Shown: in pieces, positions 33,578 to 38,840 of the stretch
How positions within the stretch are numbered: position 1 is the stretch's first letter
How the letters are laid out: each line of letters starts with the position of its first letter
Origin: Porogramme epimiltina
Lineage: Eukaryota; Basidiomycota; Agaricomycetes; Polyporales; Polyporaceae
DNA length: 38,840 bases
Direction: 5' to 3'
NCBI GenBank assembly: GCA_900155495.1
Contig: FTLJ01000629.1
Location: 1-38,840 of the forward strand
The notes under the pieces: generated by a model
Databases searched by the model: none
Told to the model about the DNA's origin: nothing
The model's input: only the letters and a program-made list of their open reading frames with translations
Translations under genes and position numbers: made by a program

Positions 33578-36069
33578 ATGGTACAATCTTCTCCTTTTCA
33601 ACAAGACATTCTCCCTGAGTTGCCTATGCCTTCAGCCTCCAAAAGGACGAAATCCGAATCCAAGTGGCTTAGGCCGAGCTATCATTAACAGAAAAACGAA
33701 GGATGCACGTATTGCTCAAGAGACGGGCTTGGTGCGTTCGAAATTGTATCGCGTCTGGTAAATCGCTGTGCTAAACCCTCTTCCTATTGAAGTACACTAC
33801 AGACTTCGATTCCACCCGCCTCCAGTCCATAACACAGGAGCGAGATTTAGACGAGTTTTTGAGCACGGCAACGCTTGCGGGCACAAATTTCACGGCAGGC
33901 ATGTACTTCATATCTCGGCTTTGCTCGTCTATACCAACGGTGTTACCGAAGAACGTCGAAATGTCAAAATCATCGCTGCAGCGGGAAATACCCAGCAAAA
34001 CCCTTACCTGCTGACGGAGGAGGAAGAAAGGAGCACATTGCGCAAGCATGACGAGAACAAGCAACGCCTCCGTGTACCACGAAGACCTCCATGGACGAAA
34101 GCCATGACTACCGCACAGCTAGACAGGCAGGAGAAGGACGCGTTTCTGGAGTGGAGGAGAGGCTTGGCTGAGTACGTCCTGTCCCTTCACCTGAAAAGCT
34201 CCCTTTCTCAACACTCTCGTTATCGCTCTAGGTTGCAAGACCGTGACCAGTTTCTTCTCACGCCCTTTGAGCGTAATATAGAAGTCTGGCGGCAACTATG
34301 GAGAGTGCTAGAGAGGTCGCATCTCGTAGTGCAAATCGTCGATGCCCGCAATCCCCTCCGCTTCAGGTGCGAAGATCTAGAGACTTACGTGCAAGACGTA
34401 GAAGGCGCAGAGGGCGAGGCAGGGACTGGTAAAGGCAAGCGGCAGAGCCTACTGCTGATTAATAAGGCCGACCTCTTGACCGCAAAACAAAGGTGCGCCG
34501 TCGTTGTTCCCTGCTCGCCGCGACGCATGTAAAACTGACATATTGAACAGGAAACTGTGGGCCGATCACTTCGACTCGCAGAATGTCAAATACGCCTTTT
34601 TCTCTGCTGCGAACGCTACTGCGTTACAGGAGGCCCGGAGAGAAGCTGCGGAGGCGGAGGCCCGGATACGGGAGCAACAGGAGGAGGAGGAGGAGGAGGA
34701 TCAAGTGCAGACTTCAAGATCCCCGAAGCGTGCATCGTTTGAAGCGACCACTTCGAGGGTCTCCACAGTTCCTGGTTCGAGCGAAGAGGCAGAATCTGGC
34801 GGCGATGAGTCAGCCTCCGATGAGGGACAACCTACTGATTCACCCGATGAAGAGTACTCCGATGATGATGACGACGACGAACGCGGAGCCTTTCTGCCTA
34901 TTGACGAGGAGTCCGAAGCACAAGATGCTAGGACGAGGGTCCTCTCTGTATTAGAGTTAGAAGACCTTTTCGTGAAGAGTGCGCCGGATCTTTCAAGTGA
35001 GTATCCATTATTTGGCTATCATTCACTTCCTAATGACGGTCCATAGCGTTCACCAACTCGTCTGGCCAGCAACCGACGAAACTCGTCATTGGGCTGGTCG
35101 GATACCCCAATGTAGGAAAGTCGAGTACTATCAACGCGCTCATTGGCGAGAAAAAAGTGAGCGTATCATCGACGCCAGGGAAGACCAAGCATTTCCAGAC
35201 TATTCACTTATCGCCGACGCTCGTACTCTGTGATTGCCCCGGTCTTGTCTTCCCCCAATTCGCGACCACGAAAGCCGACCTCGTCTGTGATGGTGTTCTC
35301 CCAATCGATCAGTTAAGAGAGCATACCGCTCCCACTGCATTAGTGGTTAGGCGCATCCCCAAGGAAGTGCTTGAAGGGATCTACGGACTGTCCATCCGAA
35401 CCAAGGGTGCTGAAGAAGGCGGAGATGGCAAGGTCACAGGCACTGACTTGTTGATTGCGTATGCCAGTACGTTTTCGTGGTTCCGTCGCGCGGGGCATCG
35501 TCTCACAGAACTCTACAGTTGCGCGAGGCTTTACACGATCTGGCCAAGGTAACCCCGACGAAGCCCGTGCTGCTCGGTATGTCCTCAAGGACTACGTAAA
35601 CGCCAAGCTCTTGTATTGCCATCCACCGCCCGGCATCTCCGAAGACGACTTCAACGAGCAGACGCGTCAGATTGCTCTTCATCGCGCGATAGGCAAGAAA
35701 CGGGCTCCGACAACACGAGTCACAAAGAACGCCGATACTTTCATTGCGCCTACAATTACGGATGGGCTTCCCGCCAACGCCACTAGGTCGCACAAGAGCC
35801 AGAGGTTGGACCAAGACTTCTTCGCCAGTAACGGTGCGCTCTCGTCACGCCCTTTCGTTCAGGGGGCCAGGGGCCAGGGGAAGGAGTTCTCTAGAACCCA
35901 GCTGTATCCTCATCAAAATATGGTCACCGACGACGGTACTACTTTAACCGGGAGGAGGGCACGCATTGCAGCGGTCCTTGCGGCCGGTGGTGATGCCGCA
36001 CCGGGAAAGAAACACCACAAGAAGATGAAGAGAGTAAAACAGAGGAGTGGGAAGGGATATGATGACTGA
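33578..36069 (+). CDS. LSG1: LSG1 circularly permuted GTPase for 60S ribosome export and maturation
   Basis: Cytoplasmic GTPase that in yeast releases the export adaptor Nmd3 from the pre-60S subunit. Eight exons: 33578-33580 (ATG alone), 33636-33731, 33793-33898, 33952-34171, 34232-34492, 34551-34996, 35047-35466, 35519-36069; 700 aa. The N-terminus reads PPKGRNPNPSGLGRAIINRK, a family hallmark. G-motifs come in permuted order: NKADLL (G4), then GYPNVGKSS (G1) and DCPGLVFP (G3). A long acidic insert with two Glu/Asp runs (EEEEEED and DDDDDDE) separates G4 from G1, as is usual in the family. The basic tail contains KKHHKKMKRVKQR. Intron 3 needs a GC donor at 33899: no GT restores the frame that joins NFTA to ERRNVKIIA. 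Confidence 0.95.
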
Positions 36070-36329
36070 TGTGCACTCTGTATTGACTCTATCTGCTGTA
36101 GCCTTAGCTCCGCGCTGCATGTATCATTTCCCCGCCTATCACCTCATTACGCCTGCTTGATATTCGACCTCATTGAACGTGGCTGAGTCTGGGGATCGAT
36201 CACGTGGTCGCGTTTTACCTGGCCCAAGTCCATATTCGACGAACGTCAAGACGTCGACAGTCCCTCCGCAACTCCCATATCCTCAAATACCTTCCTTATC
36301 CCTCACTATTAGACACTGGGTAGCATTCA
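36070..36329. promoter_or_regulatory. intergenic between LSG1 and the checkpoint kinase
   Basis: The 260 bp between two plus-strand genes should hold the LSG1 terminator and the kinase promoter. A protein-like segment (about 36238-36309, frame with RQDVDSPSATPISSNTF) and a possible TAG acceptor just before 36324 leave open that the kinase has an extra 5' exon here. Confidence 0.35.
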
Positions 36330-38413
36330 ATGCCGTCTCTCTCTGCCTCATCCACATCTATTGGAGCCCCTGGCTCCGTAATTGTGGACAAGCCGGGCCA
36401 GCGCGGCAATGAGAGCTCTAGAGCCCCAATATCAGCTTCCATTTGCGCAAAGTTTATCACTACGACGCGTACTGGTCATAGAGAAAGTGAGCGGTTGCAA
36501 TGACTCATTATATGCGCGCATACATTGACATGCTCTCAGCGCTTCTGCTTAGCGTGGACAAGCCGCTCTCCATCGGACGAAGTCCAAGTTGGTATGAGTT
36601 TTTGGTTCCTCCCCCGCATGCCATCTCACGCGTCATAGCTCGTATGTTGTTCCAGATTCCGTCGTCTCCGGCCTCCACTGCAAGCTGTATGCGTATGTGT
36701 ACTTCTCTAATTCTCGGGCTTTCAAACTCACCCTCCGAACGGTGTAGTGTACGCTCGAGCAACGGGGGGGTCATCGTTTCCTGTCAGGTGAGAACATCCT
36801 CACGTTAGCCATTGTCGACTTCCCTCCACATTCTTCTAGGATCAATCCACAAATGGCATCTTTCTCAATGGCCATAGAATCCGCAAGGCATCGGTCCTTC
36901 TTATGCACGGAGACATCTTCGAGATACCGTCTTCACAAAGTGTGTGAGTAGCGCAGTACAGATTTTCATTGCTTATATCATTGCAGAGTTTGAATGCGTG
37001 GTATTGCAACAATTGTCTGACACGAAAACAAACATCTTCGACCCAACTCCTCCTAAGGAGCCATGCGTTAGGACGAAGGTAAAACTACTGCAACACCTCT
37101 GTAAACGATACTGATACTTCATCATAGCTCATAGACAGGTATGCCGTTATGTCGCACTGTCTGGGCAGCGGCAGTTTCGCCACAGTCCATCTCGCTATGG
37201 ACACCTCTGCGTTTAAGCAAGTTGCATGCAAGTGCATAAAACGGAAGAGCAACGACAAGATAGGGAAGATAAAAAAAGAAGTGGACATCCTTCTGACTCT
37301 ATCTCATGTATGCGGTGCTTCTTCGTCTGTTTACAGGGGTTTCGTTATTAACTAAGCACCTGCTACTTAGCCAAATATCAATACGGTTCGCGCGGCCACC
37401 AATGATGACAGCTTCCTGTGAACGACCTGCTTTTTGTTGAATACGCGATGCTCATTCTGTTATAGGTATATCTTCCTCGAACTATGTACTGGCGGAGACC
37501 TCTTCTCGTACATTGTCAGCCGCCCAAACGCCCAATTGTGTCAGCCCGAGACCAAGTATATCATGTACCAACTCTTAAAAGGACTTAAATACTTGCATGA
37601 CAAGCTCATATCTCATCGAGGTGCGCCAAAATCCGATCTGAAGTGTTGCCTGACGTCTAGAATTTCTATATGATAGACCTCAAGGTATGTGTCCCCCCAA
37701 AAATCTTCGGACTCAGTTGGTGACGTAGTCTTCCTTAGCCGGAAAACATTCTGCTTCACTCTCCGGGACCCTATCCCCATATACAAATAGCGGACTTTGG
37801 TCTCGCTCGACCAAAAGCCTATCAAGAGACCTTTAATGTTTGTGGTACAGTCTCTTATTTACCCCCAGAAGGTATCCTCGCTCTAGATCACAAGCATCTC
37901 AGTTACGTGGGTATGCCCTCAGACTGTTGGAGTGCAGGGGTCATCATGTACATCATGTTGGCGTACGTCTATTCGTCTCTGGTCAGAGTGTCAGAAAGCT
38001 GTAACACATTATTTCAGCGGCGCACATCCATTCGATTACGAGGCAGCCTCGGGGGAGACGTTCCTGCACTCTTACGGACCCACGGGAAACGCAGAAAGTG
38101 GATCTCAATACTCGCAAGACTCACGCCGCAACGACAAGCTCGTCAAACAGCGGATTGTCCACGGCGAAGTACAGTTCCCGGAGAGTGTGTGGGCCGGCCT
38201 TCCACAAGGTCAGCAGATTCCGACTGCGCAACGAAGAGCCAGTGCTCATGACTATCGGCAGCCCGACAGCTCTGCAACGAGTTACTCGTTTACGATCCTC
38301 TGGACCGGGCAACATCTTCTGCGGCTTTGAACAATTCTTGGTTCATCGACGAATTGCTAGATCTGGAAATTGCCTACAAGTCCAGAGTCTCTGCCGAAGT
38401 CCCTGCCGAGTAA
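36330..38413 (+). CDS. cds1: FHA-domain checkpoint kinase of the Cds1/Chk2/Rad53 family
   Basis: Nuclear Ser/Thr kinase that signals replication stress and DNA damage. Thirteen exons: 36330-36486, 36540-36591, 36639-36692, 36748-36787, 36840-36939, 36987-37078, 37128-37307, 37371-37417, 37466-37620, 37677-37684, 37739-37962, 38018-38208, 38262-38413; 483 aa. The single FHA domain shows LSIGRSPSC, VSGLHCKLY and QSTNGIFLNGHRI, all phosphothreonine-binding signatures. The kinase has GSGSFATVHLA, ACKCIKRK with the ATP lysine, HRDLKPEN split around an 8-nt exon, ADFGLARPK, GTVSYLPPE and SDCWSAGVIMYIMLAGAHPF. One FHA ahead of the kinase matches Cds1/Chk2 rather than two-FHA Rad53. No SQ/TQ cluster precedes the FHA, so the true N-terminus may lie in an extra upstream exon. 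Confidence 0.88.
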
Positions 38414-38606
38414 GAGGGTTACCGCAGGTTCCCCTCGACTTTTCACTAGCCGCTGTCTGGTACCCACTGGCGTCTCCCTGAACTTCTTGGTCTGCTCTAT
38501 GGGCTCAAAATGCAAAGCAATGCTCATGATACACCGTGTTGTCTCCTTAACATCGATACAAGTCATGTAGATTATACACTGATGATACTTCAATCGACGA
38601 CCCCCT

Positions 38607-38840
38607 TTATGCTTTGAGGAAGTTCGCGTGGACTGAGTGGGAATGCCTCAACTTCAAACTCCAGAGCAATTGAGAAAGAAAGAATACTTACAATGAACAT
38701 GGTCCGCACCGAAGGTCGACATCTGGAGATGGGCAGGGCGTTAGCGCGGCGGGGGGCTGGGGGGGGGGGGGGCTAGATGGGGAAACGCACAAAGTAGTAG
38801 CTGGGGTCGTAGCCCCCCTGGGGGGGCCCGGGGACCTGCA
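38607..38840 (-). CDS. C-terminal end of an unidentified protein, 5' partial
   Basis: Read from the right edge on the minus strand: exon >38840-38791 (GPPQGGYDPSYYF), intron with GTGCGT donor and CTCCAG acceptor, exon 38722-38692 (MSTFGADHVH), a GTAAGT intron, and last exon 38632-38607 ending HANFLKA-stop. All phases agree. Alternatively the first exon reads through to a TAG after VRFPI. The rest of the gene lies outside the window and the family is not recognisable from so little. It converges on the kinase with a 193-bp gap. Confidence 0.45.
38750..38836. repeat. G-rich tract at right edge with a 14-G homopolymer
   Basis: A homopolymer of 14 G (about 38759-38772) and further G and C runs sit in the last 90 bases. 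On the minus strand the homopolymer falls inside a predicted intron of the partial gene. The C-runs and G-runs near 38814-38834 can pair. Confidence 0.6.

Noticed and set aside
1..38840. tRNA, rRNA, CRISPR, transposon or secondary-metabolite cluster
   Set aside because: No cloverleaf, repeat-spacer array, terminal repeats, transposase or RT motifs, or synthase genes were recognised by reading both strands; a tRNA scan was not possible here.

Overview
The window looks like nuclear DNA of a filamentous basidiomycete, most likely a wood-decaying agaricomycete. Genes are dense and GC-rich. They are split by many short introns of about 45 to 140 nt with GT(R)NGT donors. Encoded proteins include a secreted GH5 cellulase, a GH20 hexosaminidase and fungal-type housekeeping proteins. 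Nothing is bacterial or organellar. I rebuilt the gene models by hand from reading frame, splice phase and family motifs; in every complete model I call confidently the exon lengths sum to a multiple of three.

Layout, left to right. 1-2118 (+): 5'-truncated ThrE/Prm10-type membrane transporter. 2418-6899 (-): HLTF/RAD5-type SNF2 ATPase with HIRAN and RING domains. 7382-7915 (+): weak, possibly truncated unknown gene. 8160-11357 (+): secreted GH20 beta-N-acetylhexosaminidase. 11920-13286 (-): RNase III-like plus dsRNA-binding protein lacking catalytic acids. 13644-20205 (-): large CHD/Mi-2-type remodeller with PHD-like fingers. 20458-25261 (+): exocyst subunit Sec8. 25365-26623 (-): LYR-motif protein. 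27218-28800 (+): GH5 endoglucanase. 28964-29350 (-): fragment of an unrecognised gene. 29977-31032 (-): aminoglycoside-phosphotransferase-like kinase. 31033-33577: gene-poor stretch with a few exon-like pieces. 33578-36069 (+): LSG1 ribosome-export GTPase. 36330-38413 (+): FHA-containing Cds1/Chk2/Rad53-type checkpoint kinase. 38607-38840 (-): 3' end of an unidentified gene.

The genes do not form one pathway. Two share a theme of DNA damage and replication stress (HLTF/RAD5-like and Cds1-like), and a chromatin remodeller lies between them. Two are secreted glycoside hydrolases acting on chitin-derived sugars and cellulose. The rest are housekeeping genes for vesicle tethering, ribosome export and a probable mitochondrial LYR factor. 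The remodeller and SEC8 start head to head 252 bp apart; the LYR gene and the cellulase are also divergent.

I see no tRNA, rRNA, CRISPR array, recognisable transposon or biosynthetic cluster. The most unusual things are gene-architecture features (6-nt and 8-nt microexons, an ATG-only first exon, three GC-AG introns), the inactive-looking RNase III fold, and several orphan exon-like pieces. I found no convincing evidence of an undescribed multi-gene system.
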